Shown here piece by piece: positions 7,968 to 16,800 of a stretch of 27,315 bases of DNA. Both the position numbers and the translations under genes were made by a program. The stretch comes from a virus. Every line of letters starts with the position of its first letter. The stretch's first letter is position 1. The notes under the pieces are model-generated. The model was not told the origin of the DNA. It saw only the letters and a program-made list of their open reading frames with translations, and searched no databases. The stretch spans positions 1 to 27,315 of IMG/VR virus record IMGVR_UViG_3300032298_000906. One strand, written 5' to 3'.

Positions 7968-10900
7968 TTATCCTAAAGTTAATACTGTTGTAATTGCTAT
8001 ATCTTCTGCTTGTGCTACTGTTACACCAGATGATGTACCAGCAGCCGATTGCCAAGTAATTCCATCAAATATTTCAAGTCTATTATCATCTGTGTTATAT
8101 CTTGTAAATCCTATAAATGATGCAGGACTTACTGTAACATCTGGTCTTTGAGCAGCATCGCCAACCGGTACTCTAAATCCAGTAGTACCTGCAATCTTAA
8201 AATAACCTGTACCTGTATGAGTTAATTCTGTAACACCATCTGTAACGGTATTTGTGATAACATTATTTTTGAAGGAAAAATCTTCAAAAATAACTTTGCC
8301 TGTTCCTGCTGCTGTAATATCTATTGACTGATTATTAATAGATCCAATAGTATTTCCGTCGATGAATAAATCATCAACTTCTACTCTAACAGCGTTAAGT
8401 CTTGTTGCTGTCATATCAGCAATTTGAACACCGTTAGCATAGAAATAGAAAGTATTATCATTTGCACCAGGAGTTGATTCTGCTACAAGATATGTGTTTT
8501 GATCAACATCATAGAGACCGTTTATTACTCTCCAATAAGTTCCGTCATAACCTTCATAATTATTATTAGAAGTATTATAACGAATCATACCTGCTAAAGG
8601 AGTACCTGGTCTCTCACCGGTAGTTCCTCTTGGTATTCTTATTGCTTGTGTTGTATTAATATCAACAATACCAGTTCCACTTGGTTGCATAGTAATATTA
8701 GTACCACTAGCAACTGATATAATATTTTGATTTACAGTAATATCTTCAAGTTTGATTCCACCAGTACCATTTGCACGAAGTTCTAAATCTGCATTAGAAA
8801 CAGTTGTTCTAATAACATTTGTATTAATTTCAATGTCACTTATAAATGTATTTTCAGCATAAAGAGTTTTCCATCTTTTAGCAGCAGAACCCAAATTATA
8901 AGTTACTGGTAAATTAGGAATAATATCACTGTTGATTTCAGCAGCAAAACTTATATTGTCTGTATTTTCGTTACCTACTGTAATATTACCACCGATAGTT
9001 ACATTACCTGTAACATTCAAATCACCAGTAATATTAGTATCACCTAAAATGTCAAGAGTAGTTGCAGGATCTAATATAAGATTAGTTGTTCCGTTAGTTG
9101 AAATAATATTTTCATTTATATCAACTTGCTCAACTCTAATTGCACCAGTACCATTTGCTTTTAATTCGAGATTAGCATTTGACTCTGTAGTTGTTATTAT
9201 ATTAGTATCAATATAAATGTTGTCAATAAAAGCACTTGATAAGTGTGCTATTTTCCAATTCTTTGTTGGAGAACCTAAATTATAAGTTGCTGTAAAATTA
9301 GGCTCAATGTTAGAATTAACTCTAGCATTGAATACTATATTATCTGTATTATCCGTACCTAAATCTAAATTACCATCGAAACTTGAATTACCAGTAACAT
9401 GTAAATCACCATTTATATTTGTAGTAGATGCAGTAATATCGAGTGTAGTAGCTGGTTGAATTAATAAATTATCTGTGCCGTTTGTTTTTATAAGATTTTC
9501 ATTGATATCAATCTTTTCAATTCTAATAGCACCAGTACCGTTAGCTCTTAATTCAAGATTAGCATTTGATGCAACAGTTGTTATTATATTTGTATCAATA
9601 TAGATATCGTCAATATAAGCACTTGCTAACCAAGCATTTCTCCATGCTTTAGTGCTTGATCCTAAATCATATGTAGCAGCGTATGTTGGAACAATATTTG
9701 AACTTGCTCTAGCATTGAATACAACATTGTCTGAACTATCTGATCCTAATACTACATTAGAATCAAGTGAAACATTTCCAGTTACGTGTAAATCACCATT
9801 TACATTAGTAGTTGAAGCAGTAATATCTAATGTAGTTGCTGGTTGAATTAGTAGATTATTACCAACAGTGTAAATTAAATTTTCATTTATATAAGTTTGT
9901 TCAAGTTGAATTGATCCTGTACCGTTAGCACGAAGTTCTAAATTACTATTTGAAACAACAGTTTGTATAATATTAGTGTCAATTAAGATGTCATCAATGT
10001 ATGCGCTAGATAGATAAGCAGTTTTCCATGCCTTTGAAGATGACCCTAAATCATATGCACTTGTTATAGAAGGAATAATATCTGTATTAACTCTAGCATT
10101 GAATATAACATTGTCTGTTGCATCTGTACCTAATGTAGTATTTGTATCTATTGAAACATTGCCTGTAACATGCATTGTTCCATTTACATTAGTAGTTGAT
10201 GCTGTTATATCTAAAGTAGTAGCTGGAGTTATTTGAATATTACCAGAATCCGTAGAAATTACATTTTGATTTACTCTGATATCTTCAACTAAAATTGATC
10301 CAGTACCATTTGCTCTTAATTCTAAATCTGCATTAGAAATAGTTGTTCTAATATAGTTTGTGCTAATTTCAATGTCGCTGATATGAGCAGTTCTTACCCA
10401 AAGGTCTTTCCATTGTAAACTATCAGATCCAATATTATATGTTGCTGGAAGATTAGGTATAATATCACTATCAATACCTGCAACAAATTGAACACTATCA
10501 GTAGTTTGATCACCTAATGTAATATTACCACCAATAGTTACATTTCCTACAACATCTAAACTTCCTGATATGTTTACATCACTTAAAAGGTTTATATTAT
10601 TATCAGCAGCGGTAATATTGATTTCGTTTGTAAGACTTTGAATAGTATTACCGCTAATTCTTATATCACCTGTTTCTACTTTTGTAGGTGTTATGATAGT
10701 GACATTTGATCCATCAGTTAAAGTTAGTCCAGTAGATCCAATAATGTTAATAATACTATTAGTAAATTGTACAGCACCTGTTTGTTGATTTACATAAAAT
10801 AAATCACCTACTCTAAAATCACCCTTGTGATCAACAGATGAATAATAGATATTAGCACCGTTTAATTCAACAATTTCGTTTGCTTGTATAACTTGTAAAG

Positions 10901-13736
10901 GATCGTTTTCTTGGCTTCCACCTAGTCCAATATATGCAAGGTTCTGTCCGATGAGGTACATAATAACACCTTCACCGTCTCCATATATTCCGTAATCACC
11001 GTATACCGCAGCAGACCCAATTGATCTAACTTCTGCACCAAAGTCTGCATAATCTACTAAAGTAAATTGTGTAGCAGTAGCACCGCTTGGAGTAAAACGA
11101 ATATCTTGAACTAATGTGCTATCATCTTCATATGTTGTTGATCCATTTGGACCATCAAAGTGTAAAAGTAAAACAGTATAAGTATCACTACCATATGCAG
11201 AAGTTGGAACAACAAATGAACTAGTATATCTACCAATACCTTTAGACACACGGAAGTCATCAATATAGGCATTTAAATGTGCAGTACTGTTCCAATAAGC
11301 ACCGATGTTTAAAGGTTTTGCAATATAATTATTAGAGTCTGTATAAGTTGTAGTTTCAACTGTTCCGTTGATAAACATTCTTGTAACACCACTTACTCTT
11401 GAAATAGCAATGTTATGCCAAGCATTATCTGATAAAGGTGCTGCCGCTGTTATTTGGAAAGCACCCTGTACATATAATTTTACAAATCCAGCGCTCGATA
11501 CTTCTACTAATAATGCTGCTTGAGCCACAGCAGAAGTTCTCATATCGAATATACTTTGAGTTAGTGCTGAAGCAACAAAGTAAACCCAAAACTCAACAGT
11601 AAAGTCACCTGTACCAAATGCAAAATCATCGTTAGCAGCAATAGTTATTTCGTCACTTGTTGCTGTCACAAACTGACCACTTGATCCACCAAACTTTGAT
11701 TGAGCTGTAGAAATCTGTGCACCACCACTAGGTGTAACAGATTTTCCTACACGACTACTATATTCAACAAATCCACTTTCTTTACCGTTTATATAAATTT
11801 TAGATCCGCTTGTAGATGCAATAGTTCCGGAACCTAATAATGTAACTCCGTCTTCTGCATAATATTCAATAGTATCACCTACATTATAGACACCTGTAAC
11901 ACCATCTACAGCAAGAATAGTTTGTCCTGCACCACCTTTACCAGTTGTACCACTATAAGCATAAAGTCCTTTTGTTGCCCAGTATGTAAAGCAATTAAGC
12001 CATTCAACACGAACACCTTCCGTCATTACAATATTATCAACACCTGGACAAAGGAAAGTAACAGAATGGAAAAGCATTGATGCTTCATTAGTAGTAGGAT
12101 CTGCTACGCTACCATCAATAAATGCCCCTCGACCAGCATCATGCTGATCAAAACCTCTAGGATCTGTTGGATAATATTGCCAGAACCCTATACCTGCTTT
12201 AATAGTTTCTTCATTACCGTCATGTTGTATATCATATATTAAAGCATCAAGAATAATTCCTAAATCTCTTTCAGCTTTTGTTTGATCATATGTTCCCCAG
12301 AAACCTGGATAGTTAATATTAACCCAAGCAACCATTTCCGCTTTTAAGAAATCTATATTACTTGTTATAAGAGCAGCAGCATTTAATTTAACAGTATCAG
12401 TTGTTAATGCGCTGTTAGGTGTTATAGTAGGTAGACTTGTTCCACTTGCTCCATTGCCTATAATATAGATTACATCATCAATTAATGCTTGTAGAGAAGA
12501 AGCAGTTGTTCCGTCACTTGGATTTGTTAAATCAGTTATTCGTGTCTCGGAGTTTCCTAAAGATGGAGTTATAACACCGTTAGTTACAATCTCATCTATA
12601 ATATCTTTAATTCTTAAAATACTTCCATCATTTGCTGCTTGATAAGTTGCAACTGCTAAACTAGTAGGAGTACCAAACGATATAACAGAACAGTTTCTAA
12701 TATATGGTGATCTTAATGTAACTTTGATATTATTATCAAATCGGAAAGCATGACCTGTATTAGCTATAGAATTGTAAAAATGTCCTTTAACGGTTATATC
12801 TTCTATAGTGGATTCACCGTTTAATAAAAATACATCTTGATCTCTTGTACTAGGTCTAGGAGTTATTATAGTGTTTCTTAAACTTGAGCCTTTTACTGTA
12901 ACACCTGCTGGTACAGTTAAAGGACATATTTCTTCATATGTTCCTGGATAGATATAAACAGTATCACCGTCTACTGCTACAGATAGAGCATGTTCAATAC
13001 TAGCAAAGCAATCATTTTGATGATAACCACCATTTGTGTCATCACCGTTTGAAGAAACATATATTATATTACCTTGAATTTGAGAAACATCTACACCGTC
13101 AACAATAACATTAGTTGCTAAAACATTTGTAGCAATAAAGTTATTTGTCCAAATACTGTTCCAACGATTAGTTGCACTACCTAAATTGTAATAATCTGTA
13201 ATATTTGGAATAATGTCACTATTAACATCAGCATTAAAAACAATATTATCAGTATTTTGATCACCGAGAACAATACTGCCATCAGCAGTAATATTTCCAG
13301 TAGCATGAATGCTACCGTCAACAAACATATCTGAATAAACTTTAAGAGTTCCAGTTCCGCTAACTCTAATTTCCATATCAGCATTTGTAGTGTTTGTAGT
13401 AATGAAATTATCTTGAATGTCTATTTGATCGATAGTTAATCTATTTTGATAGATAATACCATCACTTGCTGCAATTAGGTTAAGTGTAGGAACATTACTA
13501 GAAATAGTATTACCTGTGATGGTAATATTATCAATGTCTAATTGATTATCTACTTGTAAGTATGTTGTTCTTGTTGTACCGTCTACATGTAAATCGTGGG
13601 TTGGAGCATTTGTGTTTATTCCGACACGTAAATTATTAACATCTAGATATAAAAGATCGTTCTCAAAAGCCAGATCAACCCCGTCGCGGAGAAGGTTTGC
13701 TTTTAAGAGCGGTCCTGAAATACGACCTACGGACAT
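7968..13736 (-). CDS. Giant tail-fibre-like protein with beta-helix, LamG-like insertion and tandem repeats (1922 aa)
   Basis: The N-terminus (MSVGRISGPLLKANLLRDG, then DLLYLDVNN) matches the gene starting at 18228. The order is: N-terminal repeat-type module (about residues 100 to 210); pectin-lyase-like beta-helix from about 225 (YVSSNGDDTNGGYHQND, VYIYPGTYEEICPLTVPAG); a helical insertion at about 359 to 523 (KAERDLGIILDALIYDIQHD); an insertion at about 595 to 897 containing a concanavalin/LamG-like domain (FTVEFWVYF, WHNIAISRV, YIDDFRVSKG, LLLHFDG); a FRVGDLF module; modules of about 128 residues centred on PATTLDIT; and two C-terminal IRYNT/TRYNT tip modules. A GGGGAG ribosome site and a 90-base leader behind a late promoter set the start. 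The likely role is a virion adhesin or long tail-fibre subunit. Oligomer state and receptor are unknown. Confidence 0.88.
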   Translation of the reverse strand: MSVGRISGPLLKANLLRDGVDLAFENDLLYLDVNNLRVGINTNAPTHDLHVDGTTRTTYLQVDNQLDIDNITITGNTISSNVPTLNLIAASDGIIYQNRLTIDQIDIQDNFITTNTTNADMEIRVSGTGTLKVYSDMFVDGSIHATGNITADGSIVLGDQNTDNIVFNADVNSDIIPNITDYYNLGSATNRWNSIWTNNFIATNVLATNVIVDGVDVSQIQGNIIYVSSNGDDTNGGYHQNDCFASIEHALSVAVDGDTVYIYPGTYEEICPLTVPAGVTVKGSSLRNTIITPRPSTRDQDVFLLNGESTIEDITVKGHFYNSIANTGHAFRFDNNIKVTLRSPYIRNCSVISFGTPTSLAVATYQAANDGSILRIKDIIDEIVTNGVITPSLGNSETRITDLTNPSDGTTASSLQALIDDVIYIIGNGASGTSLPTITPNSALTTDTVKLNAAALITSNIDFLKAEMVAWVNINYPGFWGTYDQTKAERDLGIILDALIYDIQHDGNEETIKAGIGFWQYYPTDPRGFDQHDAGRGAFIDGSVADPTTNEASMLFHSVTFLCPGVDNIVMTEGVRVEWLNCFTYWATKGLYAYSGTTGKGGAGQTILAVDGVTGVYNVGDTIEYYAEDGVTLLGSGTIASTSGSKIYINGKESGFVEYSSRVGKSVTPSGGAQISTAQSKFGGSSGQFVTATSDEITIAANDDFAFGTGDFTVEFWVYFVASALTQSIFDMRTSAVAQAALLVEVSSAGFVKLYVQGAFQITAAAPLSDNAWHNIAISRVSGVTRMFINGTVETTTYTDSNNYIAKPLNIGAYWNSTAHLNAYIDDFRVSKGIGRYTSSFVVPTSAYGSDTYTVLLLHFDGPNGSTTYEDDSTLVQDIRFTPSGATATQFTLVDYADFGAEVRSIGSAAVYGDYGIYGDGEGVIMYLIGQNLAYIGLGGSQENDPLQVIQANEIVELNGANIYYSSVDHKGDFRVGDLFYVNQQTGAVQFTNSIINIIGSTGLTLTDGSNVTIITPTKVETGDIRISGNTIQSLTNEINITAADNNINLLSDVNISGSLDVVGNVTIGGNITLGDQTTDSVQFVAGIDSDIIPNLPATYNIGSDSLQWKDLWVRTAHISDIEISTNYIRTTISNADLELRANGTGSILVEDIRVNQNVISTDSGNIQITPATTLDITASTTNVNGTMHVTGNVSIDTNTTLGTDATDNVIFNARVNTDIIPSITSAYDLGSSSKAWKTAYLSSAYIDDILIDTNIIQTVVSNSNLELRANGTGSIQLEQTYINENLIYTVGNNLLIQPATTLDITASTTNVNGDLHVTGNVSLDSNVVLGSDSSDNVVFNARASSNIVPTYAATYDLGSSTKAWRNAWLASAYIDDIYIDTNIITTVASNANLELRANGTGAIRIEKIDINENLIKTNGTDNLLIQPATTLDITASTTNINGDLHVTGNSSFDGNLDLGTDNTDNIVFNARVNSNIEPNFTATYNLGSPTKNWKIAHLSSAFIDNIYIDTNIITTTESNANLELKANGTGAIRVEQVDINENIISTNGTTNLILDPATTLDILGDTNITGDLNVTGNVTIGGNITVGNENTDNISFAAEINSDIIPNLPVTYNLGSAAKRWKTLYAENTFISDIEINTNVIRTTVSNADLELRANGTGGIKLEDITVNQNIISVASGTNITMQPSGTGIVDINTTQAIRIPRGTTGERPGTPLAGMIRYNTSNNNYEGYDGTYWRVINGLYDVDQNTYLVAESTPGANDNTFYFYANGVQIADMTATRLNAVRVEVDDLFIDGNTIGSINNQSIDITAAGTGKVIFEDFSFKNNVITNTVTDGVTELTHTGTGYFKIAGTTGFRVPVGDAAQRPDVTVSPASFIGFTRYNTDDNRLEIFDGITWQSAAGTSSGVTVAQAEDIAITTVLTLG
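8640..10690 (-). repeat. Tandem fibre repeats of about 384 to 387 bp
   Basis: Within the 1922-codon gene the PATTLDIT core recurs near 9058, 9445, 9832 and 10216, giving spacings of 387, 387 and 384 bases. Each unit carries SNxNLELRANGTG, then ENxI, PATTLDIT, NGDLHVTGN, TDN-x-x-FNA, SNIxP, YNLGS-x-x-xWK and a DTNII-type end. Less similar modules flank the array on both sides. Confidence 0.88.
11160..11710 (-). other. LamG/concanavalin A-like domain inside the 1922-aa protein
   Basis: Residues about 680 to 858 show the usual strand markers of a LamG-like jelly roll: F-T-V-E-F-W-V-Y early, D-N-A-W-H-N-I-A-I-S-R in the middle, M-F-I-N-G-T-V, then A-Y-I-D-D-F-R-V-S-K and a final L-L-H-F-D-G. The domain is absent from the paralogue at 13852 to 18228. 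The fold is recognised by pattern only; ligand binding is not shown. Confidence 0.75.
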
Positions 13737-13826
13737 CTACTCTCCCCACCGAGTTACACGGCTAACCACCTTACATTGCGGGTTTACCACAGTTTTGCCA
13801 TCCAGATTATGGTCTTAATCCGGCGT
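13737..13826 (-). promoter_or_regulatory. Structured 5' leader of the 1922-codon gene
   Basis: The RNA expected from the late promoter at 13833 to 13840 has a leader of about 90 bases, visibly more GC-rich than the surrounding coding DNA. Near its 5' end, bases 13823 to 13802 form an 8-bp stem with a 6-base loop; one pair is G-U in the minus-strand RNA and would be an A-C mismatch on the other strand, so the fold favours the fibre transcript. The leader ends in a strong GGGGAG ribosome site. No run of T follows the hairpin, so it is not a terminator. Confidence 0.4.
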
Positions 13827-13832
13827 TAGTAA

Positions 13833-13840
13833 TATTTATC
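13833..13840 (-). promoter_or_regulatory. T4-type late promoter candidate (GATAAATA)
   Basis: The minus strand reads GATAAATATTA, one base off the T4 octamer. It lies in the 115-base gap between the 1458- and 1922-codon genes. The same eleven bases recur upstream of the starts at 18228 and 20963, which supports a shared regulatory element. Confidence 0.65.
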
Positions 13841-13851
13841 CAATGGTGAAT

Positions 13852-16800
13852 TTATCCAAGGATTAGGGTATAGATTGTATTAATCTCATCAATCTGTGAT
13901 AAGCTCGCAAAGCCTCCTGCACTTGCTGTTGCAAGGCCCCATGCTCCATTAATATACATTTCTAAATAATCTTGATCAGTACTCCAACGAGTTGTACCTT
14001 CTTCTGGAGTTCCAGGTCTTTCAGCATCAGTACCTACTGGCATAATAAAACCGAGCGAGCCTTTTATTTCTAAATAACCTTTAGAAGTATGAGCAATAGT
14101 GAGACTTTGATTAACAACATTGTTTGTAATAACATTATCATCGATTTCAAATCCTTCAATATTCATAACATTATTTGCATCAGGATCAAACACAAAATTA
14201 ATATTATTAGTAGACCATATATTGTTTTGAATATTAAAACTATCAAGTTGTAAACCGTTAAGCCACAATTTAGATGTATCCACATATGCTGACGTTGTTC
14301 CTTGCGAACTAAAAGTAATAATATTTGAAGTAGGCTCAACTCTTGCATAAGTTAATCTATCTGAAGAGTAAACACCCCCAAATGTAACTCTTGCAGTTGT
14401 AAAACCTCCAAATAAACTATCTGATGTATTAAAACGCATATCACCAAAAGTCATATTAGCAATTAGTCTATCACTTGTAGTACCTCTTGCTAATCTTAAA
14501 GAAGTGTTTGTATTAATATCTAAAATACTTGTTCCTGTTAAATCTACTTGGATATTTTGATTGTTAATAGCACCTTCAATAGTATTATTACGGAATCTTA
14601 AATCTTCTGTTCTAACACCACCTCCGGAATTTCCTTGTAAAATAAGATCTAAATTGCCACTAGTTGTTCTAATATAATTTGTATTAATTTCTATATTGCT
14701 TACGAATTCATTTTCTAGCCAAATAGTTTTCCATCGTTTTGCTGCTGATCCTATATTGTAAGTTATATCAGCATCTGGAATTAAATCACTATTAATATCA
14801 GCAAGAAATACAACATCGTCTGTAGTAGCATTACCAAAAGTTATAGTTCCTTGCCAATCAAAATCACCACTAATTGCAACACTACCGGTTACATTTGTTG
14901 TTCCTAAAATATCCAATGTAGTAGCAGGATCTAATATAAGATTAGTTGTTCCGTTAGTTAGAATTGTATTTTCATTTATATCAACTCTTTCTAACCTAAC
15001 GGCTCCTGTACCGTTTGCTTTAAGTTCGAGATTAAGATTACTTACTGTAGTTCTAATATAGTTGTCATTGATTTCTATATCATCAAGTAAAATATTACCT
15101 ACATATAAGTTCCATCCTTGTTGACTACTACCTAATGCATATGTGTCATTATATTGAGGAATAATATCTGTATTTGTATCTGCAAAGAATCTTACAGTAC
15201 TTGAACTTGATGCTCCGATAGTAATATCAGAATCTAAATACAAGTTCTGTGTTATACGCAAATTACCGTTAAGTGTTGTATTTCCGGTTATGTCGAGTGT
15301 TGTAGCAGGTTCTATTTTTAAATTAGTACCTACGGTATAGATTAAGTTTTCATTAAAATATGTCTTTTCAAACTGTACAGAACCTGTACCAGAAGCTTTT
15401 AATTCTAAATTTAGATTACTAGTGGTTGTTTGAATATAGTTGTCATTAATCTCTATTTCATCTAGTAAAATCTTACCAGTATATAAATTCCAACTTCTAA
15501 CACTATCACCTAAATCATAAACAGAACTTAATTGTGGCTCGATATTTGAATTTACTGTAGTCCATATTACAATATTATCAGTAAAAGCATTTCCAAAAGT
15601 AGTATCAGAATCTAAAGTTACATTGTTAGTTACATGTAACATGCCGTTAACATTTGTAGTTGATGCTGTAATATCTAATGTAGTAGCAGGTTCTATTTTT
15701 AAATTTTCACCAACTGTATAAATTAGATTTTCGTTGAAATAAGTTCTTTCTGTTTTTATAGATCCAACACCACTTGCACGAAGTTCTAAATTTAGATTAG
15801 TTGTTATAGTCTTAATATAATTGTCGTTTATTTCAATATCGTCTAATAAGATATTTCCAGTATGTAAATTATAACTTCTAACATTATCACCTAACGAATA
15901 TGTTTCATTATATTGAGGAATAATATCTGAATTTACACTTGCTACAAAGGACACTGTATCTAAAACACTATCTCCTATTGTAGTATCAGAATCTAAAACA
16001 AAGTTTTGAGTAACATGTAAATCGCCATTAAAAGTTGTATTACCTGTTATGTCAAGTGTAGTAGCAGGCTCAATTCTAATATTACCGTTATCAACTGTTA
16101 TAGTTCTTTGTTGTATACGAATGTCTTCAACTAAAACAGTTCCATTACCGTTAGTTCTTAATTCTAAATCAGCATTTGAAATTGTAGTTTTAATATAGTT
16201 TGTAAAGATTTCAATATCAGATAGTTCGGCTCGTCTAGTATAAAGATCTTTCCAATTTCTAGTAGGAGATCCGATATTATAAGTTACATTTACTTTAGGA
16301 TCTAAATTATCATCAACATCTGCATTAAAAGATACTGTGTCTGCAATTTGATTTCCTAATGTTAATGTTCCATTAATAGTGAGATTATTATCAATAAAAA
16401 GATCTTGCTGAAGAGAAAGATTTGTGTTAAGATTAATAATATTGTTAGCAGCAGAAAAATTTATTTCTCCAGATAATGATTGAATAATATCTCCACTAAT
16501 TCTTATATTACCAGTTTCTACTCTTGTTGGTTCAATATAAGTAACATCGTCACCATCTGTAAAAGTAAATCCAACTATAGATGTGGATGATAACGAAGTA
16601 ATATCTAAACTAGTTGTACCATTTTCTAAATCAACAAAGAAAGTATCACCTACTCTAAATGTTCCTCGCTGATCAAAACTAGTGTAATAAATTTTGCCAC
16701 TATTAAGTTCTACAGTTTCATTGGCTTGAATAACTTGAGTAACATCATTTTCTTGATCTTTGCCTGTACCTATATAAGCAAAGTTATGATTGATAAGATA

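Noticed and set aside
8640-10690. Regularly spaced DNA repeats as a possible CRISPR array
   Set aside because: The period of about 384 bases equals one protein module and stays in frame throughout; there are no short identical repeats with unique spacers.
13802-13823. Hairpin after the 1458-codon gene as a terminator
   Set aside because: No T run follows on the minus strand, and the hairpin lies downstream of the late promoter for the next gene, so it belongs to that leader.
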